Source: Planctomycetia bacterium (GTDB taxonomy: Bacteria; Planctomycetota; Planctomycetia; Pirellulales; JALHLM01). From it: a stretch of 34,599 nucleotides of DNA. The notes beneath the pieces are model-generated. The model was not told the origin of the DNA. It did no database searches and was given only the letters and a program-made list of their open reading frames with translations. The stretch lies in NCBI GenBank assembly GCA_034440135.1, contig JAWXBP010000488.1:1-34599 (forward strand), given 5' to 3'. Shown here piece by piece: positions 1 through 9,193 of the stretch (position 1 is its first letter; every line of letters begins with the position of its first letter). The position numbers were made by a program, and so were the translations under genes.

Positions 1-1400
1 TAACGTTCCCGCTATTGCCGGAAATATGCGCGTCGACCGTGTTGTGAATGTCGTTGAAGGAAACGGAACCGCCGGCCGCGAACCCGCCCGCGCCGGCGCC
101 GCCGACGGTCAGTACGAAGAGATTGGCGTTCTCCGTGGCGGTGACCGACACGCCCGCGTTCGCCGATTCGACCGTCGCGTTTTCAATGTACGCCGTCAGC
201 GTGCCGCCGATGTCGTTGGTGCCGACCGCCGCACCAAACGCCGCCCCGCCCGCCCCGGCCACTCCGCCGCCGATCGCATCGATGTTGCTGTTGTCCACCG
301 CGGAGACGGTAATCGCGCCCGGCGCGGTGACGTTCGCGCTGCCGCCCGAGATATGCGCGTCGATGGTGTTATGCAAGTCATTCAGTGAAACGGAACCGCC
401 CGCCGCGAAGGCGCCGGCCCCCGCGCCGCCGATCGTCAACACGGTGACATCCGCGTTCGCCGTCGCCGTGACCGAAACGGTGGCGGCGCTCGAATCGACT
501 GTCGCGCCGGTGATGAACGCTGTGAGCGTGCTGCCGATGTCGTTCGTGGCCAACGCCGCGCCGATCGCTGCGGTTCCCGCGCCGGCCAACCCGCCGCCGA
601 ACGCTTCGATCGTGGCGTTATCGGTCGCGCTCACGGTAATCGCGCCCGGTGCGCTGACGTTCGCGGTGTTCCCGGAGATATGAGCGTCAAGCGTATTGCT
701 GATATCGTTCAGCGCGACGGAGCCGCCCGCGGCAAATGTGCCCGCGCCTGCGCCGCCGATCGCGATGGCCAGAATCGGCGTGTCAGTCGTCGCGGTCACA
801 GTTACGGTGCTTGCTTCCGACGTGACGGTGGAGCTTTCGATCCTCGCCGTGACGGAGCTATTGATATCGTTCGTGGTCACGGCCGCGCCGATGCCGGCGT
901 TTGGCGAGACCGACAGGCCGCCAGCCAGCGCCGTGATTGAGCCATTTTCGTCCGCCGTAACGGTAATCGTGCCCGGCGCGGTCACGTTCGCGCCTGCGCC
1001 GATGCGGGCGTCAATCACGTTGGCGACTTCATTAATTGACACCGAACCGCCCAGCCCGAAGGTCTGCGCGAACAAGCCGCCGGCGGTGATGACGGTCAGT
1101 TCGTCGTTCGAGGTGGCGTCGACGTCGACGGTTGTATTCACCGACGACACGGTCGCGGCGTCGATGAAAGCCGTGATGTCGTTCTCGACCTTGTTCGTGG
1201 CGACCGAAGCCGCGATGCCCAGATCGGAGCCGATCGAGACCGCGATCGCCGTCGTCTCGATCACGGCGTTATCGACCGCATGGACGTCGACTTCGTTCGT
1301 GGCGGTGACGACCGTGCCTGCACCGCTGATGTGGGCGTCGATCGTATTATCGATATTGTTAAGCGCCACACGCGCTTGGAGGCCGGAGAAGCCGAGACCG
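1..1400 (-). repeat. tandem repeats of about 327 bp (109 codons) inside the giant surface-protein gene
   Basis: The segment encoding 'DAHISG' recurs with its GCGTC block at 357, 684, 1008 and 1335, and an earlier copy lies near 30. The spacings are 327, 324 and 327 bp, all multiples of three, so the repeat keeps the reading frame. Each unit holds two related halves of about 54 residues. Units upstream in the protein (higher coordinates) are more diverged, which suggests that copies near the window edge were amplified or homogenised more recently. Confidence 0.75.
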
Positions 1401-4400
1401 AGTGCCGTGTAGGTTACCGTGGCGTTGTCCGTCGCAGTCACACTGACATCCTTCGTGGCCGTGATCGTACCGCCTTCGATGGCCGCGCGAGTTGTGTTGT
1501 CAGCGTTGTTGATCGCGATCGTGGCGGCGACCTCGGGCGAAGAATCGCTCGTGCCGCGGACGTTCACGTCTTCCGCCAAAATGTTTGCGTTGCCGCGAAT
1601 CATCGCCTCGGCGTTGTCGTGCGTGTTGAGAATGCCCGCGTCGATCGCCAGGCTCAACGGGCTGCCGAAGGAAAACGTAAACGACGTATCGGTCACGGCG
1701 TCGGTGCGTTCCTGCGCGAGTACATTGACGTCGTTGCCGGCGTCGAGCGTCGCGCCGTCGACAATCGCGCGCGTGCCCAAGCTTGGGGCCGCGACATTGA
1801 TGGCATTGCTGACAGCACTCGTCGGCGCGGCGTTCTGAATCGCCGTGGCGGCGGCCTGGTTGCCGCCGACCGTCTGTGCGTAGCGATTCAGCACATTCAC
1901 CAGACCGTTGCCGGCTTGGTTGGCGACGTTGAAAATCTGCCCGTCGATGTAGCCCTGCACATCGCCGACGCCGTTGATGGAATCGAGATAGTCCTTGGTA
2001 GCGGGATCGAGCACCGCGCCGATGGAATAGAGCGACACGCTGCCGGTGATGCCGATCAGCGCCACGCCGACGCCGCCGACGAGGCTGTCCGTATCGCGGC
2101 GCGAGAGGCCATGCACGTCGATATCGAGGCTGGCATGCACGTCCGCGCCAGGATTGATCGACGCGGTCGTGTCGTTGCGAATTACGCCGACGTCGATGCC
2201 GCCGGCCAGCGCCACGAGTGCTCCACTGACGTTGATCGCCACGCCGAAGGCTTTCGCGTCGTTCACGGCGGAGACATTCACCGTTTGCGCAATGCCGACG
2301 TCGGTACGATCGGTGTTCACGTTGGCATTTTGATCGATGAATGCCGAGGTTTGCGATTCGATGATCTGCGCGTTGAGCGAACCCGCGATGCCCACGCCGA
2401 AGCCCGCGCCGCCAGCCGCGGCGACCGATTGCGTGCTTTCCGTGGCGATTGCCTGCACAGCCAGCCCACGGATGACCTCGGTCGGAAAACCGCCGGCGTT
2501 CACGCTGCCGGAAAAGACCGTCAAGTCGACGGACGCATTGGCTTTGGCATCGACGGTCGCGCCGTTGCCGATCCAGGCGCGCGTGTCCTTGTCGATCAAA
2601 TGCCCGCCGACGGAAGTACCGACGCCGCCGATCAAACTCACCGACGCCGCGCCGGCTACAGTATCCGTATCGGTGTCGTCGCGCGCGAGGACGAGCACGT
2701 TGCCTTCGCTATACACGGTGGCGCCGGAATCGATGAACGCAAACGTCCGCATGTTGAGCGACACGACCGGTACCGAGGCAGCGACGCTGAACACCAACGT
2801 CGCCGCGAAGCCAGCCGCGACTTGCAGCACGTCCTCCCGGGCCCGGGACAGCACTTGCACGTCGCGTTCGGCGTGAACGGCGGCGTTGGCGCCAACGTAC
2901 GCCTCGGTGAGAATATCCGTCAACGCGATCCCGCCCGACGCGCCCACGGCCACGCCCAAAGCCACCGCGCCGACGCCGGTAATGCCCATGCTGTAGTAGT
3001 CGGTGCCGGCGGTGACGAGAACTTGTTGCAGGACCGCGGCATTCGTCTGATCCTGATTGATCTGCGCGTTCGCGCCGATATAGGCCGACGTCCGCACCGT
3101 GGCTACGTTGCCGGCGGCGGAGATTTCCGGCGTGACGCCGAAGGCCGCGCCGAAGCCGACGGCGATGGTTTCGATGTCGTCGCGCGCGACCGCGCTCACC
3201 GCCAGACCGCGTACGGTCACGGTAACCGGCGTGGCCACGCGTTGCTGCGACAGCGAGGAGTCGTCGCTCGGCGCGCTGACGGCGATCGGGTCGAGCACGT
3301 CGCGGATCGGATTGTCGAACACGAACGACATGGCATCGGCAATCACGCCGATCGCGTCCGGCACTTCCACTTCGCCGGCGCTACCGATGTCGGCGGCGAA
3401 ACTGATCGCGAAATCGCCATTGAAGGCCAGCACGCCACCGCCTTGGCCGTCGGCGATGACGGTCGCGCCCGGCGCGACGAACGCTTCGGTGACCTTGTTG
3501 ACGATCGGCGCGGCCAGCGACGCGCCGATACTGGCGATGTCGGCCGAGTTGTTCGTCCCGGCGGAGACGTCGATCTCTTCTCGCTGGTTGGCACTGACCT
3601 GCACGCTCCCTTCGGCATGCACGTTCGCCCCGCCAGCGATATTGGCCCGCGTGGTGACATTCAGCAGATAGATGCCGCCCGCCCCGGCGATGGTCACCGC
3701 GTCGCCGATGGCCTTCGCGCCGACGAGCGACGTAATATCTTCATTCGACGTGGCGGTGACAAAGATGTTGCTGATCGCGTCGACCGTGCCGTCGAGCGTG
3801 GCAATGGTTTCTTTCACGAGGCCGCCAGCGTCGATCCCCGCGCCGATGCCGGCGATGTCGGAATCGGCCGCGACGCCCGAGCCGCTCACCACGGTCGTCG
3901 AGCTAGTCGCCAGCACCGCGACGGTTTGCCCCGTCTCGCCCGGCACAGACTGATTGAGCTGCGCCCCTGCGTCGACATGAGCGCGCGTGGCGCCAACTAG
4001 CGTATTCAGCACGATCGAACCCGCCAAAGCCACGGTGCCGGCATCGACGCCGCCTGACGCGCGCGTGGCGAACACCTCGTTCGACGCGGCCTTCACTTCC
4101 ATGTGCTCCGGCGCGTCGGCCTGGGCATTCGCGCCGAGGAAGGCTTCGGTCTGATTCTGCAATGCCGCTAGTGCGATCGAGATGCCGACGCCGGCCGTGT
4201 CGCCGACCGCCGCGCCACCGGCGACGGTGTTCATCGCGACAATCGTGTCGACGGCGTTGACGACGATGTCTTCCTGCGCCGTCACCGTGGCGTTCGCGCC
4301 CACCGAGGCGATCTCGCTGTGCGACGCCGCGTTCAAGGCAATCGCCCCGGCGACGCCGACGGTGTCCGCGCCGGCGCCGGCTGAGGCCCGCGCGTCAAAT

Positions 4401-7400
4401 TGCAACGGCGTCGGGGAAGTTGTAACAACTTCAATTGCGTGCCCGGCTACATTCGCACCCGCGCCGATCGTCGCCAGGTTGTCGATGTTCGGCGCATTGA
4501 CGGCGATCGCCGCGCCGACGGCCGTTGCGCTCAACACTGCCGTAGCGTCGGCTTCCGCGCCGATGTCGGCCTCGACGTTGCCGCGCACGGAGACTTGCAG
4601 CGTCGTGGCTGTGACGTTCCGATTGGCCGCAATGCTGGCGTCAGCTGTGGAGGTGATCGCATTCACGCTGATCGCCGCCGCCACGCCAACTTGCCCCATG
4701 CCGATGCCGTTCGAAGTCGCGCTATCGCTCACTGTGTCGGCCACGTTCGGCACAACAACGGCGTCCGGCGTCCCCGAGTTGGGATCAGCCGCTTGGAGTT
4801 GGCGGACGATCTCTTGATCGGCCGGATTGCCCGCACCGGGCGCACCGTTCGCGCCGGCGACGCTCGTGCTGTCGCTCGTAATGTCGGATTGCGCGAAGAC
4901 GGTAATCGTACCAGCGGCATTGACGTCGCGATCGATTCCCGCCGTGGCGTCTTCATCGCCGGCGACTACGGCCACGCTTGCGCCGACTGCCACGCCATTC
5001 CCCGCGGCGTCGCCGCTAGCGGTGGCGTTGGACGTTGCGACGTGTCCGGCGAGCACTTGCAGCCCGCCGGTGAGCGAGAGCAATGCTCCCGAACCGAGGC
5101 GCGCGACCGTCTCGTTGCTGGAGATTCCCACAGCCACTGCGGGCGCGACCGCCGTGCCCCCCGCGGCGCCGGCTTCACCTTCTGTGGCGGTGGTGTGTTG
5201 AGCACTTGCATTAATTGTCACATCCAGCGCGCCGGTAAGCTGCGCGCCATTCTGCATTTCCGCGCGGGTCGCATGATTTAAGTAGGCCACAGCGACGGAA
5301 GCGCCGACACCGATGGCAGGATCCGCGACGACCTTCGACGTGGCGATCGTCGTGTTCGTCGTATCGCCTCCCGCGGTGAGCGTCGCATTGCCAGCGCCGG
5401 TAATCGTTACGTTCGCATTCGGCCCCATGAGCGCCTCGCTCGTCGCACTTGGGAAGTGCAACGCCAGCGCGCCCGCCACGCCGACATTCGTCGAGCCCGC
5501 CCCACTGACGGCCAGCACGTCAAACCGCTGTGTTCCGCCGCCGGTCCCGGAACGTACCAATAACTCGCCGGCGTTGACCGTTCCATCGACCAATGCCCGA
5601 GCCGTCGAGCTTGGCGCGCTGATCGCCACCGCGGCCGCCACGCCACTCGTCAGATCGACCGTCGCGCCGGTCGCTTCGGCCTCGGCATCGGTGCTGTTGT
5701 CCGCCGCGACTTGCACGAGAGCCGCATTCAATGTCGCGCCGTTGCCGATCGTCGCCAACGATTCCGTCGTCGTCACGTCGACAGCGATGGCGGCCGCCAC
5801 GCCGAAGGAACCATCGGCGGTCGCCGCGGCCGGGACATTCACGGCGCTGGGCGTGCCGAAATTCGGATCGGCGAAGGCGAGAATTTGATTGATCAACGTG
5901 TTCGCGTCCTGTCCGGACGGATCAGCACCCTTCGCTGTCGCCAGCGCCTGCGTCGGGCTATCGACGTTTGCCGTCGAGAGGATCGTCGCTTCGCCGACTG
6001 CGGTCACACTGCGTGAAACGGTTGCCAACGCCGACTCATTGCCGATCGTCAGCGCCACGGCAGGTCCAACGCCCACGCCCGCGCCGGCCGCGTCGCCGCG
6101 CGAGGTGGTGTTGAGCGCCGCGGTATGTGTCGCCTGTACGGTTACGTCGCCGGTCAGCGAAATCGCCGCACCGGAGCCGATTTCCGCGACGGTTTGGTTG
6201 TCCGTAAACGCCATGGCGACGGCCGGCGCGACGGCGGTGTCGCCGGAAGCGCCGGCGACTGCGTTGGTATTCGTGGTGAAATCGCCGGCTGCGTCCAGCA
6301 CAAGACCGCCGCCGCCGGTAATTTGTGCGCCGTTTTCCACTTGGGCTCGGCTGCTGCTGGTCACGTTGTTGAAGGCGACGGAGGCGCCGATGCCGATGTC
6401 CTGGCTCGCTACGCCCGTGAGATCGGGAGTTGCCTGCGCCGTGGCGGCAGTGCCTGCGTTGGTTGTGAGCGAAAGGTCCGCACCGCCCAACGCGACGTTC
6501 GCGCCGCTTCGCACGAGTGCAGCGTGCGTCGAGTTCGCGTTGTTAATTGCGACCGAGCCCGCCACGCCGACGTCGAGCGCGCCCACGCCCGACGTGGCGA
6601 AGGAAGCAAATGTGTCATCCAGCACGCCATTTTGCGCGGAGACGTTCACCGCATCAGCCGTGATCGTGGAACTGCCGTCGAGAAATGCTTCGTTCGTCGT
6701 ATCCGCAATGTTGATCGCCAGGCCGACGCCTACGCCGGTTGGATTCTGCGTCGCTGTGCCGTCGGCAGTCGCGGCGGATACGGTCGACGATGTCGACGTG
6801 ACATTGACGTTGCCCGCCGAGGCGATCGCGCCTCCCGTAGCGATATACGCCCGAGTCACCGCGGTCGTCGTCGTGAGCGCCATGGCCGCCGCGACGGAAA
6901 CATTGCCGGCGGGCGTTGCCGCGCCAGGCGGAATCGGCGTGACGGTGTTGGTCGTGCCTTGGGCCGTTGAAGTGACCGTGGTCGTCGAAGCGGTGGACGA
7001 ATTGGCCGCGATATTCACCGTCGCGGCGTTGAGCGATGCGCTCCCCTCGACGGACGCCTCGGTCGTGGTATCGACGACGGCAATGCCCACCACTGCGCCA
7101 ATGGCGGTATTGCCCCCGCCCGCGCCGTTGCCGGTCGTCACCACGTTGGCCGTATTGTTTGCCGTAATCGACAACGTCCCGACGGCGGTCACGTTGCTGG
7201 CGCCGGCCACTCGAGTGCGAGCGGTGCTCCCCACGCCGGATTCCGCCACCGCGGCATCTGCGCCGACGACCGGCAAGGGAATGGAATTGGCCTGTGCGGT
7301 CGTCTGAGTATTGGTGAGCGCACTTAGCGTCACATTGCCTGTGCCGGCAATTTGCGAGGCGCCGTCAATCAACACTTGTGCCGAGGCGTCGACGTTCACC

Positions 7401-8734
7401 AGCGCCGCGAGATTGGCGGTGTTCGTGGCCGTGAGTGCGCTCGACGCCGCCAGCGTGATGTTGCGTCCGCGGATTGTGCCGCCCGTGACAGTGATTTGCG
7501 CATTGGCGTCCGCGACCGCATTGACCGCCGCCGCGGCGTTGATCGTGACGTCGCCAGCCGTGAAGCCGCCGTCGGCGTCGGCCAAGAGTGCCGCGCCATT
7601 GGCGAGCGCGACATTGTTGCTCGTGAAGAGTATATCGCCCGAATTCGCGCCGGCCGGGCGCGTTGAAACACTCACGCCCGCACTGACCGTGATCGACTCG
7701 GCGCTCACCGTCAAATCGCCACCGGGCAGCGCCAAGTCGCCGGCGAACATGACCGAGTCCGCGCCGCCGTCGCCGTTAATCGAGAGCGATGCGCCAACCG
7801 CCAGCGTGAATGAGGTGAGCGTCAACGTATCCGCGCCGCCGGCCATGTTCACGACGAGCGACGTCGTCGGTACGTTGAACGACACGCTCTCCAACGTGCC
7901 GTTCAGAGCCCGCACGCGCAGCATGCCGGGGTTGCCGGGGTCTTGTTCCAGCACAAGTTGATCGTCGCCAGCCGTGGCGTCGATGACGACGTTGGCCGGA
8001 TCGGAGTTATCGACGATCGGTTCCAGCCCGGCGTAAGTGATCAGATTGCCGTCGAGCCGCACGGTGCCGGAATCCGGACCGTAGGCGCTGTAAACCACGG
8101 ACTCATACCGTCCGCCTTGCAGCACCAGCGTGTCGAAGCCGCGGTCGCCGCCGTGCAGCAAGCCGTCCAGCCGGCCGCCCGGTTCAAATACGAACTCGTC
8201 CTGGTTGTCGTCTCCGCCCCGCAAGTTTTCGACGCCGGTGAAACGCACCGCGTCCGACCGGAACACATATCCCGCGTTGGCGGCATTGACCGTCCACGTG
8301 TTGTCGTGATTCGGGCCGCTCAGAACGTCGCTGCCCAGGCCGCCGTCGAATTCGATCGCGTCCGCGAGCAGACGTTCTGCCACCAGCGTGTTGAATTCCA
8401 GCTTGAAGGAGTCATCAAAGCGGGAACCGACGATGCGAATCGGTCCGCGCAGGTCGTCGATGCGCTGGCGAGCGAGGGTTTCGCCCGTGGCGCTCAACAA
8501 TTTCAGATGTTCGACGCCGTCTTGGACGTCGAGCTGCAAGCGCAGATCGACGCCCTGTTCGGCGTCTTGGGCCGTATAGAACGGGTCGCCGTCCAGGAAC
8601 CAGCGCGGATTGAGCACCTCGAAGACGGCGTTGCGCCACCGCTTCAAGGTCGTCATGCGCCGCTGGCCGAAGGTGCGTGGCGGCGATTTTTGCTTCCGCA
8701 CGGTCGCCAAGGGTTGATGCGACTCGTCTCTCAT
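1..8734 (-). CDS. giant beta-repeat surface protein, 5' part, LEPR-XLL-like N-terminus (partial)
   Basis: The minus frame starting at the ATG at 8734-8732 stays open to the window edge, giving at least 2,911 codons without a stop. A ribosome site GGAGG (8742-8746) lies 7 nt before the ATG and fixes the start. Residues 1-50 are basic and contain LNPRWFL (41-47), a variant of the LEPR-XLL motif found near the N-terminus of very large repetitive proteins. Residues about 128-205 are Gly/Asp-rich and RTX-like (FDGGLGSDVLSG, GVENLRGGDD). From about residue 290 the protein is a series of Ala/Gly/Thr/Val/Asn-rich beta-strand repeats of the form 'VGVAGSVAxN...A.I..GA.V.A...V.V.A'. Towards the window edge they become a regular 109-residue tandem unit. 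The composition suggests a surface adhesin or matrix protein with a beta-solenoid-like fold. No Sec signal peptide is obvious and the C-terminus is not visible, so the export route is unknown. The function is inferred only from repeat architecture. Confidence 0.85.
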   Translation of the reverse strand, partial: MRDESHQPLATVRKQKSPPRTFGQRRMTTLKRWRNAVFEVLNPRWFLDGDPFYTAQDAEQGVDLRLQLDVQDGVEHLKLLSATGETLARQRIDDLRGPIRIVGSRFDDSFKLEFNTLVAERLLADAIEFDGGLGSDVLSGPNHDNTWTVNAANAGYVFRSDAVRFTGVENLRGGDDNQDEFVFEPGGRLDGLLHGGDRGFDTLVLQGGRYESVVYSAYGPDSGTVRLDGNLITYAGLEPIVDNSDPANVVIDATAGDDQLVLEQDPGNPGMLRVRALNGTLESVSFNVPTTSLVVNMAGGADTLTLTSFTLAVGASLSINGDGGADSVMFAGDLALPGGDLTVSAESITVSAGVSVSTRPAGANSGDILFTSNNVALANGAALLADADGGFTAGDVTINAAAAVNAVADANAQITVTGGTIRGRNITLAASSALTATNTANLAALVNVDASAQVLIDGASQIAGTGNVTLSALTNTQTTAQANSIPLPVVGADAAVAESGVGSTARTRVAGASNVTAVGTLSITANNTANVVTTGNGAGGGNTAIGAVVGIAVVDTTTEASVEGSASLNAATVNIAANSSTASTTTVTSTAQGTTNTVTPIPPGAATPAGNVSVAAAMALTTTTAVTRAYIATGGAIASAGNVNVTSTSSTVSAATADGTATQNPTGVGVGLAINIADTTNEAFLDGSSTITADAVNVSAQNGVLDDTFASFATSGVGALDVGVAGSVAINNANSTHAALVRSGANVALGGADLSLTTNAGTAATAQATPDLTGVASQDIGIGASVAFNNVTSSSRAQVENGAQITGGGGLVLDAAGDFTTNTNAVAGASGDTAVAPAVAMAFTDNQTVAEIGSGAAISLTGDVTVQATHTAALNTTSRGDAAGAGVGVGPAVALTIGNESALATVSRSVTAVGEATILSTANVDSPTQALATAKGADPSGQDANTLINQILAFADPNFGTPSAVNVPAAATADGSFGVAAAIAVDVTTTESLATIGNGATLNAALVQVAADNSTDAEAEATGATVDLTSGVAAAVAISAPSSTARALVDGTVNAGELLVRSGTGGGTQRFDVLAVSGAGSTNVGVAGALALHFPSATSEALMGPNANVTITGAGNATLTAGGDTTNTTIATSKVVADPAIGVGASVAVAYLNHATRAEMQNGAQLTGALDVTINASAQHTTATEGEAGAAGGTAVAPAVAVGISSNETVARLGSGALLSLTGGLQVLAGHVATSNATASGDAAGNGVAVGASVAVVAGDEDATAGIDRDVNAAGTITVFAQSDITSDSTSVAGANGAPGAGNPADQEIVRQLQAADPNSGTPDAVVVPNVADTVSDSATSNGIGMGQVGVAAAISVNAITSTADASIAANRNVTATTLQVSVRGNVEADIGAEADATAVLSATAVGAAIAVNAPNIDNLATIGAGANVAGHAIEVVTTSPTPLQFDARASAGAGADTVGVAGAIALNAASHSEIASVGANATVTAQEDIVVNAVDTIVAMNTVAGGAAVGDTAGVGISIALAALQNQTEAFLGANAQADAPEHMEVKAASNEVFATRASGGVDAGTVALAGSIVLNTLVGATRAHVDAGAQLNQSVPGETGQTVAVLATSSTTVVSGSGVAADSDIAGIGAGIDAGGLVKETIATLDGTVDAISNIFVTATSNEDITSLVGAKAIGDAVTIAGAGGIYLLNVTTRANIAGGANVHAEGSVQVSANQREEIDVSAGTNNSADIASIGASLAAPIVNKVTEAFVAPGATVIADGQGGGVLAFNGDFAISFAADIGSAGEVEVPDAIGVIADAMSFVFDNPIRDVLDPIAVSAPSDDSSLSQQRVATPVTVTVRGLAVSAVARDDIETIAVGFGAAFGVTPEISAAGNVATVRTSAYIGANAQINQDQTNAAVLQQVLVTAGTDYYSMGITGVGAVALGVAVGASGGIALTDILTEAYVGANAAVHAERDVQVLSRAREDVLQVAAGFAATLVFSVAASVPVVSLNMRTFAFIDSGATVYSEGNVLVLARDDTDTDTVAGAASVSLIGGVGTSVGGHLIDKDTRAWIGNGATVDAKANASVDLTVFSGSVNAGGFPTEVIRGLAVQAIATESTQSVAAAGGAGFGVGIAGSLNAQIIESQTSAFIDQNANVNTDRTDVGIAQTVNVSAVNDAKAFGVAINVSGALVALAGGIDVGVIRNDTTASINPGADVHASLDIDVHGLSRRDTDSLVGGVGVALIGITGSVSLYSIGAVLDPATKDYLDSINGVGDVQGYIDGQIFNVANQAGNGLVNVLNRYAQTVGGNQAAATAIQNAAPTSAVSNAINVAAPSLGTRAIVDGATLDAGNDVNVLAQERTDAVTDTSFTFSFGSPLSLAIDAGILNTHDNAEAMIRGNANILAEDVNVRGTSDSSPEVAATIAINNADNTTRAAIEGGTITATKDVSVTATDNATVTYTALGLGFSGLQARVALNNIDNTIDAHISGAGTVVTATNEVDVHAVDNAVIETTAIAVSIGSDLGIAASVATNKVENDITAFIDAATVSSVNTTVDVDATSNDELTVITAGGLFAQTFGLGGSVSINEVANVIDARIGAGANVTAPGTITVTADENGSITALAGGLSVSPNAGIGAAVTTNDINSSVTARIESSTVTSEASTVTVTATTDTPILAIAIGGAGAGTFAAGGSVALNDISNTLDAHISGNTANVSAPGAITVSATDNATIEAFGGGLAGAGTAAIGAALATNDIGSTLTAFITGATVDSSAATVSVTATANADVTVLTIGGAGAGAFAAGGSVSLNDLHNTIDAHISGGSANVTAPGAITVSAVDNSNIDAIGGGVAGAGGAAFGAAVGTNDIGGTLTAYIENATVESANAGVSVTATENANLFVLTVGGAGAGGFAAGGSVSFNDIHNTVDAHISGNSGNV

Positions 8735-8741
8735 GGCAGTT

Positions 8742-8746
8742 CCTCC
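8742..8746 (-). promoter_or_regulatory. ribosome binding site of the giant surface-protein gene
   Basis: GGAGG on the minus strand is placed 7 nt before the ATG at 8734. It is the clearest Shine-Dalgarno sequence near this gene and supports the chosen start. Confidence 0.7.
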
Positions 8747-9105
8747 GGAACTTTCCGAGACTTGCGGGCATCGAAAACACGTCGACGCGAAGGCGCGTCA
8801 ACGGGATTCGGTGCGTGCGCAAGCCATTGCTAGTTGCGAGCGGCGAGAAGTCGCCCAAAGCAGGCGGAGAGGATGCGACGCGGCAATGCGAACTCGCGCG
8901 GCGGCATAGGCCATCCGTGGCGGCGAAGGAAACGCAGTACCGACGAAAGACGATGCCAACTGCCCCCGCACAGCAAGGTGTCTTTCAGCGAAGCTAATTC
9001 CGGCTCTCTAGGTGCGACTAACGGCGCCTCGATTTGCGGTTCATGGGTGTGGAATCGTTTACCTGCGCGCAAAACTCAGCCCAACACGCGCGGAGGTCGC
9101 CGGAA

Positions 9106-9135
9106 GTTCTACCCCCCCTGAGACCGGATCGTCAA
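9106..9135 (-). promoter_or_regulatory. candidate sigma70-type promoter for the giant surface-protein gene
   Basis: On the minus strand TTGACG (9130-9135) is followed after 18 nt by TAGAAC (9106-9111). The -35 box is near consensus, the -10 box matches at four of six positions, and the spacing is slightly long. It is the best box pair seen in the spacer. It implies a long 5' leader, which is uncommon but possible for a very long structural gene. No other evidence supports it. Confidence 0.3.
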
Positions 9136-9193
9136 GCATCTTTCGTGGGGAATTCAGAGTTTCTTGCTGCGCGTTGAATGACCAGTCACGCGA

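Larger units (their letters stand above)
8735..9193. other. noncoding spacer upstream of the giant surface-protein gene
   Basis: This 459-bp stretch separates the glycosyltransferase stop from the giant gene's start, both on the minus strand. Apart from the ribosome site and one candidate promoter, nothing was recognised. A minus-strand frame at 8830-9072 could encode 80 residues from a TTG codon, but its codon use is mixed and it resembles no family I know, so it is not called. If the candidate promoter is used, the giant gene's mRNA would have a leader of roughly 360 nt. Confidence 0.5.

Noticed and set aside
1280-4000. 906-codon plus-strand open frame
   Set aside because: It is antisense to the giant repeat gene. 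Its product is Arg/Asp/Gly-rich low complexity with no domain, as expected from high-GC repeats read on the other strand.
5889-7307. 472-codon plus-strand open frame, with similar smaller frames throughout 48-7961
   Set aside because: All lie antisense to the giant gene and show Ala/Pro/Ser/Val-rich mirror composition. They end where the minus-frame codon bias changes, and none has a family signature.
8830-9072. 80-codon minus-strand frame in the leader of the giant gene
   Set aside because: It starts at TTG with no ribosome site, has mixed codon use and no recognisable motif. A leader peptide remains possible but unsupported.
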